From assembly GCF_001693435.1 (NCBI RefSeq), contig NZ_CM004509.1:682001-746000 (forward strand): 64,000 nt of DNA, given 5' to 3'. The DNA comes from Gilliamella sp. wkB7 (GTDB taxonomy: Bacteria; Pseudomonadota; Gammaproteobacteria; Enterobacterales; Orbaceae). Each line of letters begins with the position of its first letter. The stretch's first letter is position 1. Below the pieces are notes generated by a model, which saw only the letters and a list, made by a program, of their open reading frames with translations, did no database searches and had not been told where the DNA came from. Shown piece after piece: positions 30,974 through 39,123 of this stretch. The position numbers were made by a program, and so were the translations under genes.

Positions 30974-31489
30974 ATGAAAAGAAATACGTATATACAGAAA
31001 GAAATCCGAAAAAAAAAGAAAGAGGATGGGATTATTAAAGTAACTTTAGAATTAAATAAAGAACAATATAAGCTTCTTAATAAAATGAGTAGGTTTCTTT
31101 TGCAAGGAAATATTAGTCCTGGTCAAAAAAAAGTAATAAAAACTTACAGTGAAATTTTTATACATATTATAAAAAATTATCAAAGACAAATTCCTGAGAA
31201 AAAAATTACAAAAGGATTTTATCGTCGGTGTCTCGTTGCCCAATTTTATAAAGATATACCAAACCTATCTAATTCACAAATTATAGAAAAATTGAATGAG
31301 TTAGAAAATAAACAAAATGACAAATCTGTTAATTTAAGTAACCCTATATATTATTCTGAAAATAAGCTAAATCTAAATAAAAATACTAAATCAAATAAAA
31401 AGTGGGATGAAAATATTTTAAAAAGATCACTAGACAGTAATTTTATAAATGAAAATATCGAAAAACTGAATTCTATTAGTGATAAATGA
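30974..31489 (+). CDS. Lysine-rich island protein of unknown function
   Basis: This 171-residue, strongly basic, Asn/Lys-rich protein is not recognised. The N-terminus (KRNTYIQKEIRKKKKEDG) would suit nucleic-acid binding. It is divergent from alpA across the palindrome array. The frame is open from 30896, but the ATG at 30974 has AAGGA 9 nt upstream, whereas the upstream ATG is itself part of a palindrome. Position suggests a replication/regulatory accessory gene controlled by the array. Confidence 0.6.
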   Translation: MKRNTYIQKEIRKKKKEDGIIKVTLELNKEQYKLLNKMSRFLLQGNISPGQKKVIKTYSEIFIHIIKNYQRQIPEKKITKGFYRRCLVAQFYKDIPNLSNSQIIEKLNELENKQNDKSVNLSNPIYYSENKLNLNKNTKSNKKWDENILKRSLDSNFINENIEKLNSISDK

Positions 31490-31498
31490 TATCTAGTA

Positions 31499-31956
31499 TT
31501 AACAATATCCATGTTCTTTTAATGAAAGATAATTATGATTACTTACAATAAAATGATCTAAAATATTAACATCAATAAATGCCAATATTTGTTCAATTTT
31601 TTTGTTAGTAAAATATCTTGTTGACTAGGTTTACACTCCCCACTTGGATGATTATGTACCAAGATAACTGATACAGCATTATAAATGAGTGTTTGTTTAG
31701 CTATTTCTCTAGGATAAACACTCGTTTCATTTAAGGTACCTCTAAACATTTCTTCAAATTTGATAACCTGATTTTGCTGATTTAAATACAAAACACCAAA
31801 CATTTCATATTCATATAAACCAAAATTTAAAATAAAATAATCTTTTACATCTTTAGGAGAACATATTTTTTTACCTGTTTGCACAAGTTTAGCAATAATA
31901 GCTTTAGCTTCTTGAATAATAATTAAATCATGTTCACTAATACTTGGTATCATCAT
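31499..31956 (-). pseudogene. RadC-like JAB-domain gene with a frameshift at an A7 tract
   Basis: The open frame 31558-31956 (132 residues) has the JAMM signature ILVHNHPSGECKPSQQD (HxH...S...D) of YfjY/RadC-like proteins common on mobile elements. At the T7/A7 run 31597-31603 the frame goes wrong and stops soon after. In the -1 frame the expected C-terminus continues (IEQILAFIDVNILDHFIVS...LKEHGYC) to a stop at 31499. Either one A has been lost or the A-AAA-AAA heptamer allows slippage. The start overlaps the stop of the peptidase-like gene upstream (ATGA). Confidence 0.75.
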
Positions 31957-32477
31957 GTTGAACGCTCAAAAAAATAAATATCATCTAAATTAATCTGATA
32001 AGTCTTATTGTGATTTACTATTGAAAAACTATGTCGATACAGTTTATTAAAATTACTACTATCTGAAAAATAAATAAACTTACTATTCATAGCACGTATT
32101 AAAGACCAGTGGTATTGAGTACCGATAATGACACATGTTCTTTTATCTGGATATTTATTAAGAAATCGATTAATTTGAGAAAATAATTGTGGTATTGTTA
32201 GGTTTGAAGTATTTCGGTATGGCATAGTTACTGTTATAGGATAATGTTGATAATAGTATCCTTGTTGAAGCACATCAATTATTAGATTATCCATTTCAAC
32301 ATTAGTCATACCATAATTGATCAAATCAGTAATATTGTATTTTTGATGATATTGGTTAATTAACCTAAGAAATAAATTTTTAGGTTTGAGTTTCTTAATA
32401 TATAGGTAAGAGACTGCATTCACTATACTATAAATGCCACAAAAGTTATCAAGACTACCCTGTTTGGACAATATCAT
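31953..32477 (-). CDS. Predicted papain-like cysteine peptidase fold protein
   Basis: This 174-residue protein shows a likely Cys-His-Asp triad. SKQGSLDNFCGIYSIVNAV places a Gln-Gly before a CG at the start of a helix, the usual oxyanion-hole/nucleophile layout. GTQYHWSLIRAM supplies the His, and FIYFSDSSN an Asp. No signal peptide is visible, so it would act in the cytosol. It overlaps the RadC-like gene by 4 nt (translational coupling). The substrate is unknown. Fold assignment rests on motif pattern only. Confidence 0.55.
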   Translation of the reverse strand: MILSKQGSLDNFCGIYSIVNAVSYLYIKKLKPKNLFLRLINQYHQKYNITDLINYGMTNVEMDNLIIDVLQQGYYYQHYPITVTMPYRNTSNLTIPQLFSQINRFLNKYPDKRTCVIIGTQYHWSLIRAMNSKFIYFSDSSNFNKLYRHSFSIVNHNKTYQINLDDIYFFERST

Positions 32478-32637
32478 TTGTTGCCTATTACCAATGAAAT
32501 ACTGATTTTCACTTTATTTTATTATACCACAAAAAACACAAATCATAAAAAATATTTAATAATATCAAAAACTTAAACGAACCCATTTAAAGTTGGTTAC
32601 TCCAATATCAATAAAAATTTTTTGTAAATTAAATTTA

Positions 32638-32672
32638 ACTTAACCAATAAAAATATTCTGAATTGGTTAAGT
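32638..32672. promoter_or_regulatory. Inverted repeat ACTTAACCAAT / ATTGGTTAAGT
   Basis: A perfect 11-bp inverted repeat with a 13-bp centre lies upstream of the divergent peptidase-like gene and the frameshifted small gene. The core TTGGTTA/TAACCAA recurs as an inverted pair at 36296-36320 near the right attachment repeat, so it may bind an island regulator or recombination protein. Confidence 0.45.
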
Positions 32673-32716
32673 AATTATTGATAAACCAATTAAAATTTAA
32701 ATAGGACTAAAAAGTT

Positions 32717-33090
32717 ATGAAAAAAACAGTTAAACATATAAAAGATAAAATTTATCACAAATATTTAAATTATTAATTAATAAAAATCCTCAAGCATGTG
32801 AAACAAATGGGATTCCACAAGATTTTGGTGAGTTTGGTTTGTCTGTTACAAACCCTATTCCTGTTAATAGTATTTTAGAAAATGATTATTATCTATCTAG
32901 CCTACGTTTAGCTGATGGCTCAAAAATAAGATGGAAAAGAGTAGGAAGTACATATACAAATAATATTAATTCATGTATTGATATATACGAAATTTTTTCA
33001 AATAAAGGAGTTCGAATAACTTATTTATATATATCTTCTTATCATTTAAAAACGTCGGAAAAAGCACCAAAAGGTTTAAAAAAAATATAA
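32717..33090 (+). pseudogene. Small island gene of unknown function, frameshifted
   Basis: An ATG at 32717, preceded by AGGA, reads MKKTVKHIKDKIYHKYLN and stops at once. From about 32760 another frame is open without its own ATG and gives KLLINKNPQACETNGIPQDFGEFGLSVTNP... to 33090. The two parts join naturally if one base is added or removed near 32755-32765, so I read this as one gene of about 120 codons broken by a frameshift. A TTG at 32839 could start the shorter 83-residue frame. Confidence 0.55.
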
Positions 33091-33105
33091 TAAAATTTAT
33101 TTTCA

Positions 33106-33489
33106 TTACATAGTATCAATTAAAATTATTAACGCTCGTTTCTGATCGATTGAGAGCTTATCCCAACGTTGCAGTAGACGAGTTTTTAAATCGTTTTGAG
33201 TAGTATAATATCCCACTTTGTTTTCATTGATTTTGTTTGGTACATCAGAAATATAATTTTGTTCTTCATCAATCAGAAACTAACTTATTGGTGTATTTAA
33301 TTTAATTGATATTTTAGTAAGATGGTCAAGATTAATTTTATTTACACCTCTTTCATAACGAGATAATTGCTGGGTAGATAGTTCAACTAGCTCAGATAAT
33401 TCAGCTATTGTTAAGTTATTTTCTTTTCTACATTGTTGTATTCGTTTACCTACTTTTTTGTCTATATCTGATACAGGTGCTTTTGCCAT
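33106..33489 (-). pseudogene. XRE-family regulator interrupted by an amber stop
   Basis: The N-terminal 69 residues form a clear helix-turn-helix: VGKRIQQCRKENNLTIAELSELV and STQQLSRYERGVNKINLDHL. A TAG at 33280-33282 ends the frame. The same frame then continues for 57 codons (FLIDEEQNYISDVPNK...RALIILIDTM) to a stop at 33106, so a regulator of about 127 codons has acquired a nonsense codon. The DNA-binding part may still be made. It is a candidate for the island's repressor. Confidence 0.75.
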
Positions 33490-33659
33490 TAATCGTCTTT
33501 GCTCAAACTTAATTTACATTAATACTTATTGTCGAGATGTTATTTCTTTTGTTGAATATCATTTATTGATATAAAACACCAAAAATAATTCAATAATTAA
33601 TATAAAAATAATTTTGATTTATAATTTTAAAGTTAATTTTGGATAGACAAGGAATGAAA

Positions 33660-34382
33660 ATGAAAAAATATTTTATCGCAACAACTCTTTTAGCAAGTAT
33701 AAGTAGTTTTTCCTATGCTGAAACATCAGGACTTTATCTTAATGGTCAACTTGGTGCTAGTCGGTTAAAAGCAGGAAGTATTAAGCATAATTTCTATGAA
33801 GATGGTAATGAATCATCTAATTTAGGATTTGGTTCTAAAAATAAAACTGTATTCAATGGAGGTATTGGAATTGGTTATGACTTTAAACCACAATTTAACA
33901 TTCCCATACGCACCGATTTAATATTTACTAAACGAGGAAATTTAAACAAAAATACTAACTCCCGAAATGTGTCATATATTGATGATGATGGTGATGCACA
34001 AACTGCTAATTATTATTTACGAATGAAAACACGTATGAATACTTTAATGTTAAATACATATTATGAGTTTGATACTGGCACAAAATTTACACCTTATGCT
34101 TCGCTAGGTTTTGGTGCTGCATTTTTGAAATATGAAAGGACTGGATTAGTAAAAGGTGAAAGTAACGAAGATGCTGATACTGATTCAAAAAGTAAAACCA
34201 ATTTTGCTTATTCTGTGGGGATTGGAGCTTCTTATAAAATTTCAGAGAATTGGTATACAGATTTACAAGCTCACTATATTTACGGTGGGAAAATAAGTGT
34301 AACGACAAATGATAATAGCTCAAAATCATCATTAAAACTTAGTACAACAGATTTAATGGTTGGTATGCGTTATATTTTTTAA
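33660..34382 (+). CDS. Outer-membrane beta-barrel protein
   Basis: This 240-residue protein starts with a signal peptide (MKKYFIATTLLASISSFSYA). Alternating aromatic/hydrophobic beta-strands with Gly-rich turns follow (GLYLNGQLGASRL, GGIGIGYDF, FTPYASLGFGAAFL, YSVGIGASYKI), ending LMVGMRYIF. The C-terminal Phe is the outer-membrane assembly signal. It belongs with 8-stranded OmpX/Opa-like barrels. An AAGGA 6 nt before the ATG at 33660 supports this start over 33639. It is island cargo, possibly for adhesion or phage-receptor change. A bidirectional terminator follows. Confidence 0.75.
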   Translation: MKKYFIATTLLASISSFSYAETSGLYLNGQLGASRLKAGSIKHNFYEDGNESSNLGFGSKNKTVFNGGIGIGYDFKPQFNIPIRTDLIFTKRGNLNKNTNSRNVSYIDDDGDAQTANYYLRMKTRMNTLMLNTYYEFDTGTKFTPYASLGFGAAFLKYERTGLVKGESNEDADTDSKSKTNFAYSVGIGASYKISENWYTDLQAHYIYGGKISVTTNDNSSKSSLKLSTTDLMVGMRYIF

Positions 34383-34403
34383 CTATTTTATATAAATATA
34401 TCT

Positions 34404-34438
34404 AATTAAAAAGAGGGAAATACTCCCCCTTTTTAATT
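34404..34438. terminator. Bidirectional intrinsic terminator
   Basis: AATTAAAAAGAGGG pairs with CCCCCTTTTTAATT (one mismatch), giving T-runs on both strands between the convergent barrel and GNAT genes. Confidence 0.8.
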
Positions 34439-34482
34439 CGTTTTGAACTTAATTTATTGATAATATAAATTATAGACATACT

Positions 34483-34899
34483 TTATTTTAACTTGATAGA
34501 AAATTTTGATTGTCCGCGGTAAAATATGTAATCTAGTTTATTTTTTAGCAAAAATTGTTCCCAAAAAATTTTTGACTGTTCTGTATATTCGATAAATAAC
34601 GAGTGTTCATCATTTGTCTTTAAAAAAGACATAGTATGTTTAACAAGCTCAGAGGCAACATGGCTTTTTCTTTTTTCGGGAACCACATAAAGTTTAAATA
34701 TTTCATGGAAAAAAATTACTGTAGCAATGCCTAAGGGTTCATCATTTTCAACTGTAATAAAATGAAAATAAGGAGCATTACTAATCAAATCAACAATACC
34801 CACAGAATAATTAGTCTCTTTATTTTCTTTATCTAATACTTCTTTAAGTTTTTTATAATATTTTGAATATTCATCACTTTTTACCAGTAATATTTCCAT
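34483..34899 (-). CDS. GNAT-family N-acetyltransferase (predicted)
   Basis: This 138-residue protein has the GNAT core order. There is a beta-strand with PLGIATVIFF, then IFKLYVVPEKRKSHVASELVKHTMSFL, which corresponds to the acetyl-CoA-binding motif A (R/Q-x-x-G/A). A C-terminal strand region with FWEQFLLKNKLDYI follows. The glycine of motif A is replaced (KRKSHVA), so activity is not certain. The substrate is unknown. It lies between the barrel gene and the broken integrase, and could also be an acetylating toxin, although no antitoxin gene is adjacent. Confidence 0.6.
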   Translation of the reverse strand: MEILLVKSDEYSKYYKKLKEVLDKENKETNYSVGIVDLISNAPYFHFITVENDEPLGIATVIFFHEIFKLYVVPEKRKSHVASELVKHTMSFLKTNDEHSLFIEYTEQSKIFWEQFLLKNKLDYIFYRGQSKFSIKLK

Positions 34900-34954
34900 A
34901 TTAATACCTATAATATAATAGTTGTAGCCATTTTAGCTAATAATCAGCAGCTTA

Positions 34955-36237
34955 TTATAAAATGAGTACTGTATAATTCCTATAAATAGTCGCCCCATTT
35001 TTTAACCATTTAACGCATTGTTTATCATATGAATATAAGTCATATGTACCTTCAATTCCTTTTCGTGAATGCCCTAATATAGCTTCGGCTACTACATTAG
35101 GGCATTCCAATCGTGCTAGCCCTGTGCGAACAGTTCGACGTAGATCATGAGGAGTCCAATGTGGAATATATCTAACATTTGTTTATCTCTTCGTAAACAC
35201 CAGGTATATTCTGTTAATTTTTTTTGTGACAATGGCTTACCAGTATAATTGGAAACAAATATATAATCGGTTGTACAATTTTCTTTAATACTACTTAAAA
35301 GATTGATCGCATAATCTGTTAATTGTATATAACGCTCAGTTCTCGATTTGGTTTGTTTTATATGGAAAGTTTTTTTATCAAAATTAATATCCTCCCATTT
35401 GGCATTACACCATTCTCCAGTTCTACATCCAGTATATAAAGTTAATAAAAATATTTGTTTGGCTTTATCTGGTAACTTACAATTAGGCAACCAATCTAAA
35501 AACTTTTTAAGTTCGAGATCAGATAATACCTTTGTACCTTTTTTTGCAGACAATTTGACTTTAGCCTTTCGCAAGCTATTCTTTACAAGAACTGCTGGAT
35601 TGCTAAAATCAGTATCAATTTTGCCAGTACCTATTGCATACTCATATGCCGCATTTAGTTCTCGTAAAACATTACCTGCTTGAACATTTGCACCTCTACT
35701 CAAAATAACATTAATAAGATCAATAATATTTTTTCTTGTTACTTCGATTGCCGGTTTTCTCTCCTAATGACTGCACTACATCAGTATACAGAGTTCTTCT
35801 AACTTCATCTTGTCCCTTAGGTTTTCTCGCGCCCTTTATTAATTTACCTTCAATCGTATATCTATCTTGAATATATTCATTTAAGTATAGATCAATCATT
35901 GCTTTAATAGTGAAACTAGACTGTTTTAACTGCAATTCCTGTTGTTTCAACTCATTGTGCTTTTGATTTTTTTGCTCTGTTTTAGGACATAACCCTAGCT
36001 CACGAATTTTTTTAATTCTTGCAGTTTTAAACGAGCCTCAGCTAATTGTAATTGAGGAAAATAACCTAATGTCATTTCAACAAGTTTTCCATCTTTCCGT
36101 CTGTATCTATAAATAAATCTTTTCTTACCTGTTTTTGAACATTCCACCCTTAATCCACGATTTTCATTTGAATCAGATAAGGGTTTATCAGAGAATTTTA
36201 ATAAAGCTTGATAAAATAATGTTTTTAGTTTAGTCAT
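34955..36237 (-). pseudogene. Tyrosine integrase of the island, broken by three frameshifts
   Basis: Four segments together form a P4-type integrase. The N-terminal arm-binding domain is at 36237-35995 (LRVECSKTGKKRFIYRYRRKDG). The core-binding domain is around 35950-35720 (VRRTLYTDVVQSLGEK). The catalytic part is at 35703-35116 (LYTGCRTGEWCNAKWEDI with the catalytic Arg). A further frame ends at 34955 with HDLRRTVRTGLARL, ILGHS and Tyr in IEGTYDLYS. Breaks lie at the A7 tract 36007-36013, near 35745-35765 and near 35165-35180. It is adjacent to the right attachment repeat, as expected, but cannot make a full enzyme without multiple frame corrections. Confidence 0.88.
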
Positions 36238-36295
36238 TGATATAAATTCCCACTCTACTACACATGAAGAATCAGTTATAATGCATCATTATTTA

Positions 36296-36320
36296 TTGGT
36301 TAATTCTATTATCTAACCAA
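36296..36320. promoter_or_regulatory. Inverted repeat TTGGTTA / TAACCAA in the new mutS upstream region
   Basis: A 7-bp inverted repeat with an 11-bp centre lies between the integrase start and the right attachment repeat. It could be an integrase arm/excisionase site or an operator. It shares its core with 32638-32672. A TATAAT hexamer at 36277-36282 just upstream is the best -10 candidate for mutS here, without a good -35. Confidence 0.35.
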
Positions 36321-36423
36321 AATTAGCTATAACACTGAGCTATATTAAAAATCAGTATAATTTTGTGAGATTAATGGTTTTTAATAAAACCCAATACTTT
36401 ATACTTCCAATTGAAATATTAAT

Positions 36424-36480
36424 AAGAAATACCACCATGATAAACGAAGACAATTTTGACAACCACACTCCAATGATGCG
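36424..36480 (+). repeat. Right attachment repeat (start of the functional mutS)
   Basis: This is the second copy of the 57-bp repeat. The mutS ATG is at 36437, and coding sequence continues uninterrupted past 36480 ([13 protein letters not shown]). Confidence 0.92.
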
Positions 36481-38995
36481 ACAGTATCTAAAGTTAAAAG
36501 CTGAAAATCCCGATATCTTATTGTTTTATCGTATGGGGGATTTCTATGAGATGTTTTATGATGATGCCAAGCGAGCCTCACAGCTTTTAGATATTTCGTT
36601 AACTAAACGTGGTGCTTCTAATGGTGAACCGATTCCTATGGCAGGCGTGCCATATCATGCGGTTGAAAGCTATTTAGCTAAATTAATTTCCCTTGGTGAA
36701 TCGGTCGCGATTTGTGAACAAATCGGCGATCCTGCGACAACTAAAGGCCCCGTCGAACGAAAAATTGTCCGTATTGTCACACCGGGTACCGTCAGTGATG
36801 AATTATTATTAGAAGATCGGAAAGATAATTTATTAGCATCAATTTGGCAATCAAAAAACCATTATGGTTATGCCACACTCGATATTAGTTCTGGACGATT
36901 TTTTATTTTTGAAACGGAAAGTTACGAGTCAATGCAGGCTGAATTACAGCGCACCAATCCAGCCGAACTGCTTTATCCGGAAGATTTTCAATCAATGACT
37001 TTGATTGAACAACGCAATGGGTTAAGACGTCGCCCAATTTGGGATTTTGATCTTGAAACCGCCAAACAGCAGCTTAATTTACAATTTGGTACTAATGATT
37101 TAGTCGGATTTGGGGTGGACGATTGCAGTTATGCACTTAGCGCGGCTGGCTGTTTACTGCAATATGTGAAAGATACACAGCGCACCGCCCTACCGCATAT
37201 TCGTTCAATCATCAAACAATCAGCTTTCGACTTTGTGGTACTTGATGCAGCAACGCGGCGCAACCTTGAAATCACCGAAAATTTATCTGGAGGTACGCAA
37301 AACACGGTTGCTGAAATTTTAGATAAAACCCAAACTCCAATGGGTAGCCGCATGCTGAAACGCTGGTTACATGCCCCTATTCGTAACATAAACTTATTAC
37401 AACACCGTCAGCAGGCAATCAGTGAGTTACAAAACCATATTGATGATATTCAACCGTTATTAAAACTGATTGGCGATCTTGAACGAATTTTAGCTAGGCT
37501 TGCCTTGCGTACCGCTCGCCCACGTGATTTTGCCCGTTTGCGTGATGCATATAACTTACTGCCTCAAATGCAGCAATTACTAAACCAACTCAATGCACCA
37601 GCTTTAGTTGGCTTGCGAGCGAAAATCAACCAATTTGATCACATTGCAGATATTTTAACGCGAGCAATCGTTGAAGCGCCTCCTGTAATAATTCGTGATG
37701 GTGGAGTCATTGCAGGTGGTTACAATGCCGAACTTGATGAACTGCGTAATCTTGCAGATGGTGCCACTAATTACCTAGAACAACTAGAAATAAGAGAACG
37801 TGAAACCTTAGGTATAGACACACTCAAAGTAGGGTTTAATGCTGTACATGGTTATTATATTCAAATTAGTCGAGGACAAAGCCATTTAGCACCGATTCAC
37901 TACACACGACGCCAAACGCTTAAAAATGTTGAGCGCTACATCATTCCAGAGCTTAAAGAGTATGAAGATAAAGTCCTCACCTCAAAAGGTCGTGCTTTAG
38001 CACTTGAAAAACAGTTGTATGATGAATTATTTGATTTACTTATGCCACAGCTTGCCGATATGCAACTGAGTGCCGATGCTATCGCTGAACTTGATGTACT
38101 CATTAACCTTGCTGAACGGGCATTAACATTAAACTATCAGCAACCAACGCTTGCAAATAAAGCGGGAATTAATATAAAAGATGGTCGACATGTGGTGATT
38201 GAACAAGTATTACAAACCCCATTCATCGCCAATTCCCTGCAATTATCGCCTGACAGACGGTTGTTAATTATTACTGGGCCGAATATGGGTGGGAAAAGTA
38301 CTTATATGCGCCAAGCGGCCTTAATTGTTTTACTCACCTATATTGGTAGTTTTGTACCTGCATCACAAGCAATCATTGGACCGGTTGATCGCATATTTAC
38401 TCGAATTGGTGCATCGGATGATTTAGCATCAGGCCGTTCAACTTTCATGGTCGAAATGACTGAAACGGCTAATATTATGCATAATGCCACTGAACAAAGT
38501 CTAGTGCTAATGGACGAAATTGGACGCGGTACTTCAACTTATGACGGACTATCTTTAGCTTGGGCATGTGCTGAAAACTTAGCAAACCAAATTAAAGCGA
38601 TGACGCTCTTTGCCACCCATTATTTTGAATTAACGCAATTACCTGAACATATGCAAGGCGTTTATAACATTCATTTTGATGCCATAGAACATGACAACAC
38701 GGTGGCCTTTATCCACGAAGTATCTGAAGGCGCTGCCAGTAAAAGTTTTGGTATTGCGGTGGCAGGACTGGCAGGCGTACCCAAACAGGTATTAAGACGC
38801 GCCAAACAAAAGCTAAAAGAGCTTGAAATCATTTCAAAACAAGCAGCAAATAGTCACGTTGACCAATCGCAACTGAGTTTTGAAGCAATAAGCGAACCTT
38901 CAGAAGTTGAAGAAGCACTAAAACAGATTGATCCTGATGCTTTATCACCAAAACAAGCGCTTGACGTGTTATATCAATTAAAGAAAATGCTTTAA
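36437..38995 (+). CDS. mutS: DNA mismatch repair protein MutS
   Basis: This 852-residue mismatch-recognition ATPase is complete. It has the N-terminal mismatch-binding [15 protein letters not shown] (Phe-x-Glu motif), the connector and lever domains, and the ABC ATPase with GPNMGGKST (Walker A), [13 protein letters not shown] [22 protein letters not shown] (Walker B) and FATHYFEL. Length is close to E. coli MutS (853). The frame is open to 36365, but the family start is at 36437 ([14 protein letters not shown]). The first 44 coding bases lie in the island's right repeat, and all DNA upstream of 36424 is island-derived, so its promoter is not the original one. Confidence 0.97.
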   Translation: MINEDNFDNHTPMMRQYLKLKAENPDILLFYRMGDFYEMFYDDAKRASQLLDISLTKRGASNGEPIPMAGVPYHAVESYLAKLISLGESVAICEQIGDPATTKGPVERKIVRIVTPGTVSDELLLEDRKDNLLASIWQSKNHYGYATLDISSGRFFIFETESYESMQAELQRTNPAELLYPEDFQSMTLIEQRNGLRRRPIWDFDLETAKQQLNLQFGTNDLVGFGVDDCSYALSAAGCLLQYVKDTQRTALPHIRSIIKQSAFDFVVLDAATRRNLEITENLSGGTQNTVAEILDKTQTPMGSRMLKRWLHAPIRNINLLQHRQQAISELQNHIDDIQPLLKLIGDLERILARLALRTARPRDFARLRDAYNLLPQMQQLLNQLNAPALVGLRAKINQFDHIADILTRAIVEAPPVIIRDGGVIAGGYNAELDELRNLADGATNYLEQLEIRERETLGIDTLKVGFNAVHGYYIQISRGQSHLAPIHYTRRQTLKNVERYIIPELKEYEDKVLTSKGRALALEKQLYDELFDLLMPQLADMQLSADAIAELDVLINLAERALTLNYQQPTLANKAGINIKDGRHVVIEQVLQTPFIANSLQLSPDRRLLIITGPNMGGKSTYMRQAALIVLLTYIGSFVPASQAIIGPVDRIFTRIGASDDLASGRSTFMVEMTETANIMHNATEQSLVLMDEIGRGTSTYDGLSLAWACAENLANQIKAMTLFATHYFELTQLPEHMQGVYNIHFDAIEHDNTVAFIHEVSEGAASKSFGIAVAGLAGVPKQVLRRAKQKLKELEIISKQAANSHVDQSQLSFEAISEPSEVEEALKQIDPDALSPKQALDVLYQLKKML

Positions 38996-39022
38996 AACCA
39001 TATTGAATTAATAAATGATACA

Positions 39023-39054
39023 TACCCAATGCTAAACATTGGGTAACATTTTTA
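39023..39054 (+). terminator. Probable intrinsic terminator of mutS
   Basis: TACCCAATG pairs with CATTGGGTA around a 5-nt loop, followed by ACATTTTTA. Confidence 0.75.
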
Positions 39055-39093
39055 TTAGACTCGTTATTACTATAGCATTTCCCAATAATGACA

Positions 39094-39117
39094 ATTTTAA
39101 GGCAGATAAAATCTGCC
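39094..39117 (-). terminator. Probable terminator of dld
   Basis: On the reverse strand GGCAGAT/ATCTGCC forms a hairpin followed by TTAAAATT. It lies immediately past the dld stop. Confidence 0.5.
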
Positions 39118-39123
39118 CGATTA

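Larger units (their letters stand above)
22788..36480. mobile_element. 13.6-kb integrated island (PICI-like) inserted at the 5' end of mutS
   Basis: The island is delimited by a 57-bp direct repeat, 56 of 57 identical, that covers 13 bp upstream of the mutS ATG and its first 44 coding bases. A tyrosine-integrase pseudogene lies beside the right repeat. An AlpA regulator, a replication-initiator-like gene, a palindrome array and an XRE regulator form a control/replication module. Cargo includes a Gabija-like operon, a RadC/JAB gene, a papain-like peptidase, an outer-membrane barrel and a GNAT protein. No capsid, terminase or conjugation genes are seen, which fits a phage satellite or its remnant. 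Integrase decay suggests it is now fixed. Confidence 0.85.

Noticed and set aside
31558..31956. Programmed -1 frameshifting in the RadC-like gene as a definite feature
   Set aside because: The A7 heptamer is compatible, but no conserved stem-loop is evident and the same lesion type occurs in clearly dead genes nearby. Simple mutation or sequencing error is at least as likely.
36365..36436. A 24-codon N-terminal extension of MutS from an upstream ATG
   Set aside because: The family start [14 protein letters not shown] at 36437 aligns with known MutS, and the extension lies in island DNA without a good ribosome site.
22788..36480. Prophage
   Set aside because: No capsid, tail, terminase, portal or lysis genes are present. 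Integrase, AlpA and a Rep-like gene alone fit a satellite or integrative element better.
22788..36480. Integrative conjugative element
   Set aside because: No relaxase, type IV coupling protein or mating-pair genes are seen.
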